Part shown: in pieces, positions 34,223-45,529 of the stretch
Layout: the number at the start of each line of letters is the position of its first letter
How positions within the stretch are numbered: the first letter of the stretch is position 1
Assembly (NCBI GenBank): GCA_024220505.1
Contig: JAKZZE010000020.1
Coordinates: forward strand, 868,001 to 932,000
From: Rhizopus arrhizus
Taxonomy: Eukaryota > Mucoromycota > Mucoromycetes > Mucorales > Rhizopodaceae
Direction of reading: 5' to 3'
Length of the DNA: 64,000 bases
Made by a program: the position numbers and the translations under genes
The notes under the pieces: model-generated
The model's database searches: none
The model's input: only the letters and a program-made list of their open reading frames with translations
Told to the model about the DNA's origin: nothing

Positions 34223-35279
34223 TTATTTATTAAAGAATTTGCTGTGCTCAGGAACAGGCGTTAAAAGCGAGCTACGTTCTATAGCTTCCTCGAGATTATC
34301 AAGAACGAGTTTTTCCATCTTGTATTGACTTTCACCTGTGAATGTACCGATGTGAGGCAATAGGACACAGCGAGGATGAGAAAGCAAACCGGGATGAACC
34401 ACAGGTTCTTGTTCAAAGACATCTAGTCCGGCAGCAAGGACTTGACCTCTTTCCAAGGCCTTAACAAGAGCTCCTTCATTGATAATCTTACCGCGTGCTG
34501 TGTTGACAATGATGACACCTTTTTTCATCATTGTGAATTCTTTATAGTCAAGTAAATGTGTGGTTTGAGGTGTATGGGGACAGTGAACAGAAATGATATC
34601 GGACGTATTCAATAGAGTTTCGAAATCAACATAGGTCATGTTGTATTTCTCTTCAACTATACAGAAAGGTTGGTTTTCAATAAAGAGTAGATGTATTGAC
34701 TTTACCTTCTTTAGATAAACGATGTCGATTGTAGTACTGAATTTTTTTTAAATCAAATCCAGACATACGCTTGGCCAATGTTCTACCAATGCCGCCAGCG
34801 CCAATGATACCCAAGACTTTGCCTTGTGGATCTGTTCCCATAGTCAAACCATTTCGAAATCGGCCAAGCCTGAGGTTATCACTTGCTGCGATTACATTAC
34901 GACAGCAAGCCAAGATCAAGATGGCTGCAACATCAGCCGTAGCATCATCAACAGCCATAGGCGTGTGAGAAACATAGATATTGCGTTGTTCACAGGCATT
35001 GACATTGATTGAATCATAACCTGCGCCAAGATAAACAATATATTTAAGAGAAGGGGGTAAGTGTGAGATCAACTCGGCATCAAACGGTCCAACGACGGCC
35101 TGTGCATCCGGCGAGTGGTAAATGATGGAAACATCTTTGTATTTTTCAGCACAGTCTTGAATAAATTCTTGTCGCGATTTTGAAGCAAAATATTCAATAG
35201 AGTATCTTTTTTTAAGTTTGTTTAAAATATCACTGGCAAATTGTACGCTGCCAACTAACAATATTTGAGCTAAGGTCAT
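34223..35279 (-). CDS. D-2-hydroxyacid dehydrogenase (glyoxylate/hydroxypyruvate reductase-like)
   Basis: Two exons (35279 to about 34707, then about 34659 to 34223) encode about 335 residues. The NAD(P) binding motif GIIGAGGIGRTLA is intact. The catalytic triad of the D-isomer family is present: Arg in NTARGKIINEGAL, Glu in FEQEP, His in LPHIG. The N-terminal catalytic half reads YLGAGYDSINVNAC and ADVAAILILACCRN. Such enzymes reduce 2-keto acids such as glyoxylate or hydroxypyruvate. Residue choice around the cofactor loop (NRHRLSKE) suggests NADP use, because an Arg follows the end of the second beta strand. There is no visible targeting signal. Confidence 0.9.
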
Positions 35280-35465
35280 TTTTATATAAAAAGAAAAAAT
35301 GATAAGAAGAGGAATAAAGATTCTACTTTAATAAATAGGAGCCGTGGATGTGCGCGTGTGAATGATTTTTTCCCGCTTGCCCTGGTACGAAACTAGCTGA
35401 AAAAATGACGACATACAAAAAAGTGTAATAATGAACCGGAAAAAAGTTTTTTATAAGAAAATTTG

Positions 35466-35866
35466 TTTATTAAAGCGTGTCAAAGAAAATAGAAGACGTG
35501 ATACAAGTGTATAGAGCAGTGACTTGTCATGAAAATAGAAAGAGAAAAGTCAAGGTAAAGAATTAAAACTAGATGGACTAGAGAACTCCTTTTGAATTTG
35601 ATTAATGAACCGCTTGAGGACAATTTACCTGAAAGTGGAAAAAAAAAAAAAATTAAAAAGGCCGAAGAAAGGAATACGTGTGGGGTGTATATATTGGAGA
35701 AATGTTAAGAAGAAGAAGAAGAGAGAGAGAGAGAGAAATATGGTAGTTCTCTAGATCATCTAGTTTTAATTCTTTACTTTGACTTTTCTCTTTCTATTTT
35801 CATGACAAGTCACTGCTCTATACACTTGTATCACGTCTTCTATTTTCTTTGACATGCTTTAATAAA
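35466..35866. repeat. 121-base near-perfect inverted repeat with 159-base spacer
   Basis: Arm 35466-35586 is the reverse complement of 35746-35866 with about four mismatches in 121 bases. Weaker complementarity continues a few bases outward. The spacer holds an A13 run and a (GA)n tract. No reading frame is present. Transcribed RNA would fold into a long hairpin. It lies upstream of the dehydrogenase gene start (35279, minus strand). Confidence 0.9.
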
Positions 35867-37011
35867 CATAGAATTTTTTCTCTCGTGTGGAGTAATCTGT
35901 AGATGTACTGTACGCGCTTATGAGTGAAATCAGTGAGGTCAAAAGTGCCAAGAGAGTTTAGCTACGTCTATGAGTTGAAATAATTTATAGAAATGGAGGA
36001 TTGGATTGAATATGATATCCAATAATATTTGTACAAGAATTAAAGCATGTCAAATTTCCTAGAATTCATCTAAAAGATTAGGTTGAGGATGTGACTAATA
36101 GCTTAACAATCGTAGTCTATCTATTTTTCTTTTTTTGTAAAAATATTCATCCGAAGTGCAATTTGTAAAAATGGTTTAAGCTCAATTTTAGTTTTATCCA
36201 AAGCCGATTTCCAAAAGATTTAGTCGCATAGCAGTAAAGGGGTTAAATAAAGAAAGGAGTAGGAAGTCAGTGGTAAAATACAGATTAGAATACTATCATC
36301 ATCACAATAGTAAAATTATTTAAATTTTATATTATCGTTCGATATAAATGTCGGCGATAATAAGATCTTGAAATGATTAACTTTAAGGATAATCAGATTA
36401 TACAAAGTATTCATTTTCAATAAACTAGAATAAAATCATATAAAATATTCACAAGTAGATCTTATGCACTCTTGAAAATCATTGGCTTTTATAAAATAAT
36501 AAAAATTAGGCAACATGAAGCAATTGAATTCATAAACACTATGTACCCCTTTTTTTTTTAAAAAAAAAAGACCTAGTCTGTTCTCATTTAAAGTGTAGTG
36601 TAACCTAATGCACGTACATGTCCCTAGTTGCATCTTTAAAAAAGTGATCGACCTTCGAATTAGGTTAAAGCATATATTTTACTAATATAAGACTGTTGTA
36701 AAAAAAAACAATATGAATTTGATTGTTGTATTTAATTAAAAAAAAAGAGATTATTTATATACAATTTAAATCTACATCAAAAAGACAATAGAGTACGGTC
36801 ATAAGGAATTAGTCATAAACTTTTCATCTCACGCGCCAAGGACCAATAGCACGATTGAATAACCGATTTATAAGATCCAAAACCAATGATATCTCATTTG
36901 TTTAAAAGACAAAAAAAACAGGCACCAATAAAACCTTACAAGCTCTGGATTTCAATCTTTTTTCTTTCTTTTTTATTTTTGTTTATTTTCCCCTTCAGAT
37001 TTAAGCAAACA
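35867..37011. other. Intergenic region upstream of the indoleamine dioxygenase
   Basis: Nothing coding is supported. Short A and T runs are present, and a T-rich leader (36959-36995) ends in CTTCAG before the start codon. Confidence 0.5.
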
Positions 37012-38846
37012 ATGACAATTACAACACTTTTATTAGAAAAATATGATGTCTCTCCAATCACTGGGTTTTTACCATCAAAACCACCACTCAAGAGATTATT
37101 AAATGAATACTTTGCACCTTGGGAAAATATGATGGACGATTTTAATGATTTATTACTGGCTGGAAAATTAAGAGAAAAGATTCACAAGGTAATCATTATG
37201 ATAGATGAACAAGAAGATTCTTAATATAAGCTTCTAGTTACCTCTATTGGATTCCAGAAGGTTACAAACAATTGAAGAATACAGAAGAGCATTCTTAATT
37301 ATGTGCATGCTATCTCACAGTTATGTATGGGGAAAACTTGAACAGGCATCAGAAGTAAGGAAAAAAAAAAAAAAAAAAAAAGCTTAGAAACAATAGAAAA
37401 AAAAAATTGACACAACTTTTCTCACGTTAGTCTCTCCCTGCACAATTAGCTATTCCTTGGACAAATATAGCTGATCATTTAGGTTTGTGTCCAGTTGTTT
37501 GTCACGCAGCTGTAGTACTTTGGAATTATCGTATGTTGGATCAAGAAGAACCATTGGATTTAAAGTAAGTTGATAGAAATAGTTGTTATAGACATTAACG
37601 TTTTATAAATAGTAATATTGGAGCATTGGCTACCTATTCAGGTTCACTAGATGAAGCATGGTTTTATTTGGTTACAGCATCGATTGAGATCACAGGTGCA
37701 CCTTGTCTATCACAAATTGTATCAGCCATTGACAATATCCGTGATGGTAACTATTCTGGTCTGAAGTTGAATTTAGAAACCATCCGGGATTCACTTGTTC
37801 AAATGAATGCAAGTCTCATGCGAATGTATGAAAAGTGTGATCCTTATGTCTTCTATTGGAAAATCCGACCTTATTTGGCAGGTTGGGAAAATATGGCCGA
37901 GGCAGGTTTACCTCTGGGTTTGATTTATGAAGGTGTTGATCTCTGGTCAGAGCAAACGGATGAATACGCAGACATGTCTCATTTGGATGATGCACAACGT
38001 TTATTACGTCAATACAGAAGATATGCTGGTGGAAGTGCCGCTCAGAGTAGTTTGATTGCTGCATTGGATATAGCCTTTGGTGTTGAACATCACCGTACAG
38101 GAGAGAAGCCGTTGGTAGTCAAAGCTTCCGAGCTACCCGTTGATCGTTATACGAAATTACCTGCTCCTAATCCTGCAGACGAATTGAATGGCACAACTGA
38201 ATCCCCACGCACGCCTCCTCAATTCAAACGAACCAATCATAATACATTTCTCAGAGCCATGAGAAAATACATGCCTCGTCCTCACCGTGAATTCTTGGAA
38301 GAATTAGAGATCGCTGCCAACATTCGACCATTCATACTTCAATTAGAAGAACAACTCAGATTGGGTGCCCTTTTACCAGAAGAAGCTCAATTGATTGAAG
38401 CTTATAATGAATGTATACATCAACTTAAGCTCTTTAGAGATAAACATGTTCAAATCGTCACACTTTACATCGTTAATCAAGCACGTAAAGGACCTAATAT
38501 TCCTCATGGTGGATTTGCTATTGAAAAGACGGAAGAAAAAAAAGCATCGTTACACAATGATCTCTACCCACAGACACAGTTGGAGACATCCCCTGCGATT
38601 CGTAAAGATTCCAAAACAAGCAAAGTCGCACAACTCTTTCCTCAGCTTGGACTTGCTCGCACGATTGAAGAAGATGCAAAGGTCGTACGAGGAACAGGTG
38701 GAACAAACGTTATGCCATTCTTGAAGCAGTCAAGGGATGAAACAAATGTTATGAAAATTTCATTGGACAAGAATGATTCCACCGTCAGTGAGAATGATGT
38801 AAATGAAAAGAAACAGTCTTGGTCCAACTGGATCCTTGGACGTTAA
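37012..38846 (+). CDS. BNA2: Indoleamine 2,3-dioxygenase
   Basis: Four exons. The N-terminus MTITTLLLEKYDVSPITGFLP is the usual fungal IDO start. Heme-domain signatures follow: GTxx-type NIGALATYSGSLDEAWFYLV, FYWKIRPYLAGWEN, GGSAAQSSLIAALD (substrate loop), MRKYMPRPHREFLEEL, and FRDKHVQIVTLYI, which contains the proximal heme His. IDO oxidises L-tryptophan to N-formylkynurenine, the first step of de novo NAD synthesis in fungi. The last 90 residues are a low-complexity tail beyond the domain. An in-frame ATG at 36886 would add a hydrophobic stretch, but this is encoded by the T-rich leader and is not preferred. Confidence 0.93.
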
Positions 38847-38952
38847 ACAAAAAGAGTACTATATATCCCCCCCTTTTTTTTTTCTCTCTCTCTCTCTTTT
38901 CTTTTTTATAGCAAAAATATATATTTATTTACATTTTTTTTTATTATTATTA

Positions 38953-40258
38953 TTATTCAAAATGATAAGATACAGTATGTTGATTTGTATTCACTTCATC
39001 TAATCCTTTCATATTTCCTGTTTTTAATTCTAATTGACTTGATTTATCCAAATAAGGATCAGGTCCTCTTTGCTGAGCTTGCTCATTCAATATAATTTTA
39101 AGCCTTGTGTATTTACTAACATCATGTCTAGGGTTTGTAGCAATATATAAATCAAGTATTTGTTGTGCTACATCTAATCGTAATCTTCAGTTTACATCAC
39201 TGCTTTATATCCTACTTACCTTCAATGTCATCCATACGTGATAAAAACCACTGATCCCATAACGGGCTTTGTACCTTAAATGACTCATTTTGCTCAGTTA
39301 AAAAGAGAGATGCTAAATATATACAACCAGCTGCAATTGTATGAGGTGGATATTCAATACAGAGCGATGTCTTGTAACTAATTTTGTGTTTAATATTTAT
39401 AGAATGATATCCACTCATCTTACCTATCTACTGCCATTTCATATGCTTTCTTTGCTAATTGTTTATCATCCAGTGAGGGTTGTATATCTTATTTTCTTTT
39501 TAGTCCCAATCTTTTTCTTTCTACTATTGTCATTATTCTTTACCTTTAATCCACTTTGTAAACTTGATGATGTATTCATATGGATGCCGCAGCTGAAAAT
39601 TAAAGCATATAGTTTCTAATACCAATTTTTCATAACCAAGTATTTTTCGTTTACGATCTTCTGAAATCTAAATATAAAAAAAGTAAAGACTATAGCTCTT
39701 CTTTTTAATACTATTTCTTTACTTGTTCAGGATCCAATTCTTTACTGTCTGGGTATTTAACACTGTGTACGGCGACAAAGATATCTTTTAATTTTTTGAT
39801 AGTTTCTTCTATTTTTGAAGCTACAAAAAGGCATGCTATGCTAATGTCCTTTTTTTTTCTTAACTGTTAATAATAAGTAACAAAACAGTTCACATGTCTT
39901 ACTTGTGGAGAATAGTCTTTGATGGAATAATAAAGATAAAATCGATGATACAAAGCTTGTGAAGTACTAATCGTCTTTTGTGGACTATATGAATGTTTGT
40001 TATTATTATGAATAATCTAGCTTTTTTTTAATAAGTTTACAAGCCTAGTTTTCTTCCAACATCTTGCATAAATTTACAACTTGAATACCGAGCACTTGTT
40101 TCTTTTGCTGCCAATGATCCTAATCTCCTTATATTACCGAGTGCTAATAGCTGTCTTTTAGTGTAGTAAGGTCTATAATGTCGTCGATACGATAGACCGG
40201 TTGTAATAGCAGTATTAGAAGCATTGTTATTAGGAACCGAAAATGATGATTCTTCCAT
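38953..40258 (-). CDS. CTK2: Transcriptional cyclin, CTK2/cyclin-K-like
   Basis: At least six minus-strand exons read from MEESSFSVPNNNAS. After a short disordered start comes the first cyclin fold: ARYSSCKFMQDVGRKLG, then QKTISTSQALYHRFYLYYSIKDYSP. Its later helices (SKIEETIKKLKDIFV, KYPDSKELDPEQ) and the second fold (YEKLVLETICFNF, TSLCIEYPPHTIAAGCIYLAS) follow. The pattern is that of the cyclin partner of a CTD kinase (Ctk1/Cdk12 type), which phosphorylates RNA polymerase II during elongation. Its nuclear role is inferred from family. Exon edges are approximate. The reading frame ends just 107 bases from the stop of the convergent dioxygenase gene. Confidence 0.8.
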
Positions 40259-41333
40259 GTATGAAATCAAGAGAATAGAACAAAAAAAAAAAGAGACAAA
40301 ACTTAATGGACTGCTCTTTTTTTTTTTTTTTTTTTTTTTTTCTTAAAAAAAGACTTTCCTGTGCCAAGTTGAAAATTTAAAAATTTTGAGCTTCATTTTC
40401 TTTGCCAAGTATACATGTATTAGTATGGAAGTTATAACGAATACTATGAATAGAATTCACGCGATTGATTGTTACAATGGATACATGGTTCGTGCTAAAT
40501 AAGAAAGAGACGGCTTAATTTAAGGTTGATATGTGAATGACGGGGGTACTGAGCTTTGAGAGGTACCTTTTGACAACAGCTCATGATTGGTCTTATCGTA
40601 CCACACTTGATGCTCTTGCTCTATTTTAATTTATATAGCATTTTCGATCTTTAAGCGCACAAAACTTGAAGGGATGCATGCTTGTTTTTAGTATGAAACT
40701 ATGCTATCTTTTTATAATTATAGAAAGTAACCAGTTTTCATGAATTAAACAATCATTTAGAGAGACTCGACAGCAGTTAATTTTCTTTGCAGGTCAAACG
40801 TAAGATTGGAACGACCGAAGTCTATCATTTTCGTCCGATGAAAGTCACCTATTGCAAACAAACTACCAAACAGGGGAATAATCATAAGTAAAAGAGATGA
40901 AGCTTACAACTAATCATCTTGATTTTAAAAACAATCGATTCTTCAAATGATGCGCAAGATCAGGTAGAATAGCATCATATATTCTGATAAAGCTATTAAA
41001 AAATAGAAATTTAATAGACAGGACTATGATAGAAATCGAGCAAAAAAGAATGTGATTTGCTACAGACTATTGTAAAGTGAAGCTAAAGTCAAGTTGGAAA
41101 GGTACAAAGACAAGAGATGTACTTTATATGTTTGTCGAGTTTACGAATGTTAAAATAGCTTGATAAGGTCTATCTGTTCTTTATTGTTAAGTCTGCAGTG
41201 TATAATAGACAGTATATGATTTGATGTGATATATTTTTATTTAATGAGATACAATGAATGGAATTAAAAAAGAAAAAAAGATATAATACACAATATAAAC
41301 GCTGTTTTACAATAGCTGCCACTTATATCTCAA
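40259..41333. other. Intergenic region
   Basis: No gene is supported. A-rich (40282-40291) and T-rich (40319-40340) runs lie just upstream of the cyclin start. Confidence 0.5.
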
Positions 41334-41741
41334 TCAAGAACGAGCAGCACGAATGGTAAACTTGGGGGAAGCATTTCCTGAATCACCCATAAGGACAATG
41401 ATATACGTTCTCTTAGTTTCAAGATCACTAGGTAAGGTTATACTTTGAGCACCAGAATCCAAGTTGAAATCAGAAGCCAAGTCCCACAAGAGATGTTCAT
41501 TATAAGGATCATCATTTTCGAGATAACCTAATTTGATATAGCCTTTCTGAGTAGAAGGGATGGCAACTTGCTTTTCACCATCATTATAGGTTGTTTCCCA
41601 CTTGACTACAAAGGTACCTCCAGCTCTCCATTTTGTATTAGCATTAGGAACACTGATTGTTGGGTTGATAACAATAGCTTGAACCAAAGAGGAGAAGGCA
41701 AATAAAAGAAATAAAAGGCTGATGGCTTTGAAGGTGAACAT
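41334..41741 (-). CDS. Small secreted protein with Kre9/Knh1-type Ig-like domain
   Basis: An intronless gene of 135 residues. A clear signal peptide (AISLLFLLFAFSSLVQA) is followed by a single beta-sandwich domain of the Ser-Thr-rich GPI-anchored/Kre9-Knh1 N-terminal type: NPTISVPNANTKWRAGGTFVVKW, then the central strand YIKLGYL and a closing YIIVLMGDSGNASPKFTI. There is no Ser/Thr stalk or GPI signal, so the protein is probably released or held in the wall by other means. Kre9-family proteins take part in wall beta-glucan assembly in yeast; function here is not known. An upstream in-frame TTG extension was rejected because the signal peptide starts at MFTFKAIS. A sense T-tract lies at the complement of 41848-41866. 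Confidence 0.85.
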   Translation of the reverse strand: MFTFKAISLLFLLFAFSSLVQAIVINPTISVPNANTKWRAGGTFVVKWETTYNDGEKQVAIPSTQKGYIKLGYLENDDPYNEHLLWDLASDFNLDSGAQSITLPSDLETKRTYIIVLMGDSGNASPKFTIRAARS

Positions 41742-42681
<940 letters not shown>

Positions 42682-44787
42682 ATGTCTCATTTCAAATTAT
42701 CATTTTGGTCACCAAGGAATCCAGAGAGCAATACACCCAACTTTTGGACAGGGTTCAAACTGCTTCATGAAAAGCTTGGTCAGAGTAAAGTGGAGAATGA
42801 AGAGCTACTGGAGTTTATTAAAAACCATATACAACTTGAAGAACATTATGCAGCTAAAATGAGAGACCAGTCCAAGACAGGCTACAAGTCTTCTGGTTTC
42901 GGTCGTGATGATGGTGCGACGCTAAAAAAGTCTTTTGATCAATTAAAAGAAAACACGGGAAATAGGGCAGAAAAGCAAAGCAAAGTAGCAGCAGCATTTA
43001 CCAACGAAATTTACAAACCGCTGCAAAAATTCCATGAAGAATTTAAACGGAGCATGGATAAGTCAAGAGGAGCAGTAGAAAGTATGCTAAAACAATTTGA
43101 TGGACTTGTGAATGAGACAGAAAAGTCAAAGAATGAATATTATAAAAAGTGTAAAGAGATTGGCAGCAAACTATCGAATGATAAAGAAAATAGGACGACA
43201 TCCATTTTATTAGGAACTGAACTTGTCACACAAGAGGAGTTTGATCATCTTGTTGATCGCATGAAGAATGAAATTAAAATGCAGGACCATTCGGTTCCTT
43301 GCTGGGGAACTTACAATTACACATCTACAGGAGAAGACATTAGCAGATGGTTAAATGATAACTTTTTGCAATGCAAAGAATCATCTACAATGACAGCGGT
43401 AGTTGGACAACAACTTATTACACCTTATAAAGTCATTCGTCTTATCAGTCAGTGGGGTAACCAATTCAATAGTTCTAAATCATATCATTATCAGTGGAAC
43501 TCTGAAGCAAGAACACATGAAATAAATAGTACGGATACTGTCTATCGTGAAAATGTTAAAAAGTTGAATAAATTACGTATGGAAGTTGAAGAAGCAATGT
43601 GTCTTCATTTGGATGAGATGGAAAAGCTGGAGTCAAGTCGTATAGAGTTTATAAAGAGCAAAATATCAAAGTTGATTGACGCTTTGGAAATACAAGGATA
43701 TGATGGAATAGAAGATTGGAGAAAGATGTATGATACAATTGAACCCGATAAAGATATTTGTTATATAGCAACCAAGTATTTTACATCCGATCTCTCTCCA
43801 ATTTCAATAGCTTATAAGAATTATAATCAAGATATCAATCAAGGTAATTACATGTATAATAAAGAAAGACAATAAATGACTAGTTGATTTAGATCAATTA
43901 TTTGGATTATCTTTAAAAGAACTTTGTAATCATTCGAATTCTGTCGTACCTCCATTCATCATAAACTTATTAAGAGCAATTGAAAAGAGAGCAGAGGAAT
44001 TAAAAGAGAACAAACAAAATGTATGGATCATGGCTGTTGAATTTAAACGCAAGATTTCAGCTTGCTTGGAACTGAATCAAAATCAAAATGAATTAACTGT
44101 GGATGTGTTGGAAAAATATGAACCTGAATTACTAGTCAGTGTCTTGCTCTATTTTCTGGTTCAATTGCCCGATTGTCTAATGACAAGTAATACCTATGAA
44201 TTAATTAGTAAAGAATTAAAAAAAGGTAATCAAAGATGAAAAAAAAAAAAAAAACTTATTTCATACTAGATGAAGCGCCGAATATCATATTTCTTGTTAA
44301 AATCATTGCTTCTTTACCAATCAGTCACTATTTTACTCTAAAGGCAATCTTGGGTCATTTACGTAAAATAACTGAAAATGCATCAACAAGCACAGTCCAT
44401 CTTATTTCTGATTCTGTTGGCTCCTGTATACTTTGGCCTAAAGTAAAAAGCTACGAGACGGTAAACAGTAAAATCCCTGCCAAGTGGATTCAATTGCTAC
44501 TCAAAAACTATGAGGTAGTATTCAATGATAACAAGTCCAAAGATCAAAGAAAAATCAATAAAGAAAGATTGGACAATGACAAGTTATCTAACTCGACAAA
44601 TATCAGTTTCAGCTTTTGGAACTCATTCCCTAAAGCATCTTCCATGACTAAATCATCATCATCAATTGAAACACATGCAAAGGAATCCATTGATTCACCA
44701 ACAGACATGTCATTTGTTGAAAGTGGATATGCTATTGACTCTGAAGAAGAATACTTTTTTTCAAAGCAAGATCAATTAGGCTTATGA
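42682..44787 (+). CDS. RGD2: F-BAR, DEP-like and RhoGAP protein (RGD2-like)
   Basis: Three exons. The first (42682 to about 43845) starts MSHFKLSFWSPRNPES with an F-BAR domain (FWTGFKLLHEKLGQSK, LEEHYAAKMRDQSK). A DEP-like insert (HSVPCWGTYNYTSTGEDISRWL) splits it before the closing helices (KLNKLRMEVEEAMCLHLDEM), the arrangement of yeast Rgd2. The remaining exons hold a RhoGAP-like fold: QLFGLSLKELC, VVPPFIINLLRAIEKR, YEPELLVSVLLYFLVQLPDCLM, LPISHYFTLKAILGHLRKI. The usual arginine-finger segment GxxRxSG is not visible and is replaced by a KENKQNVWIMAVEF segment. Rgd2 acts on Cdc42 and Rho5 at the plasma membrane in yeast. A C-terminal disordered tail follows. Confidence 0.82.
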
Positions 44788-45529
44788 ACATGTCTTGGCA
44801 TGTATACACAATTCATGAATTTGTTTATTAAACAAATAACGTTATTTAAAAAAAATGGAATCAATAGTTATTTACTATTAAAATAAATAAAAAGCATAAA
44901 GAAAACATTTTCTCATGTTATCATGGTGCAGATGAAAACTAAAGCTTTTTGATTCAATAGATAAAGTATATGATTGACTGATCTTTACGTACAAAACTAT
45001 TTCTTATTCATCCTTTATGCGATAACTAGAATATAATAAAGCTTATTTATTTTTCATATACTTTTTGATCAAGTTTTTTTCCAAGTCATTAAAGTTTTCT
45101 TCTCATCTGGTTTGTAGTACAAATGATTATAATATTTGAATTATGCAACCAATAAAAATGATTGATGTCAAAAATTGATTGGGTAATTGATCTTATGTAA
45201 ATAAGTGCCAGATTATTGCTATAAGAGCAAAATATAATTTATTAATCAAAAGAAAATTAACTTTGGGAGAAGGTTGCTATACTTTATGAATCATAAGCAT
45301 GAATAATAGTAGAGGAAAAAAAAATCTCTGCTTGTTCAGTATTGCATGATAAACGGAGATTCAAATAACGTATAAACATTTTGTTTCATTTCTATTGGCT
45401 ATTGCACACATATATCATCTCATCTGCATTTAACTCAAAGATCTAAAATTGGGGGTCTCATATTTAAATAAGGTTTTGTGTCTTGCTTCCTTTTTTTTTT
45501 TTTTTTTATTACTCACTATTTTATAAAAA
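44788..45529. other. Intergenic region upstream of MET6
   Basis: No gene is supported. The final 45 bases contain an 18-base T run before the MET6 start. Confidence 0.55.
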
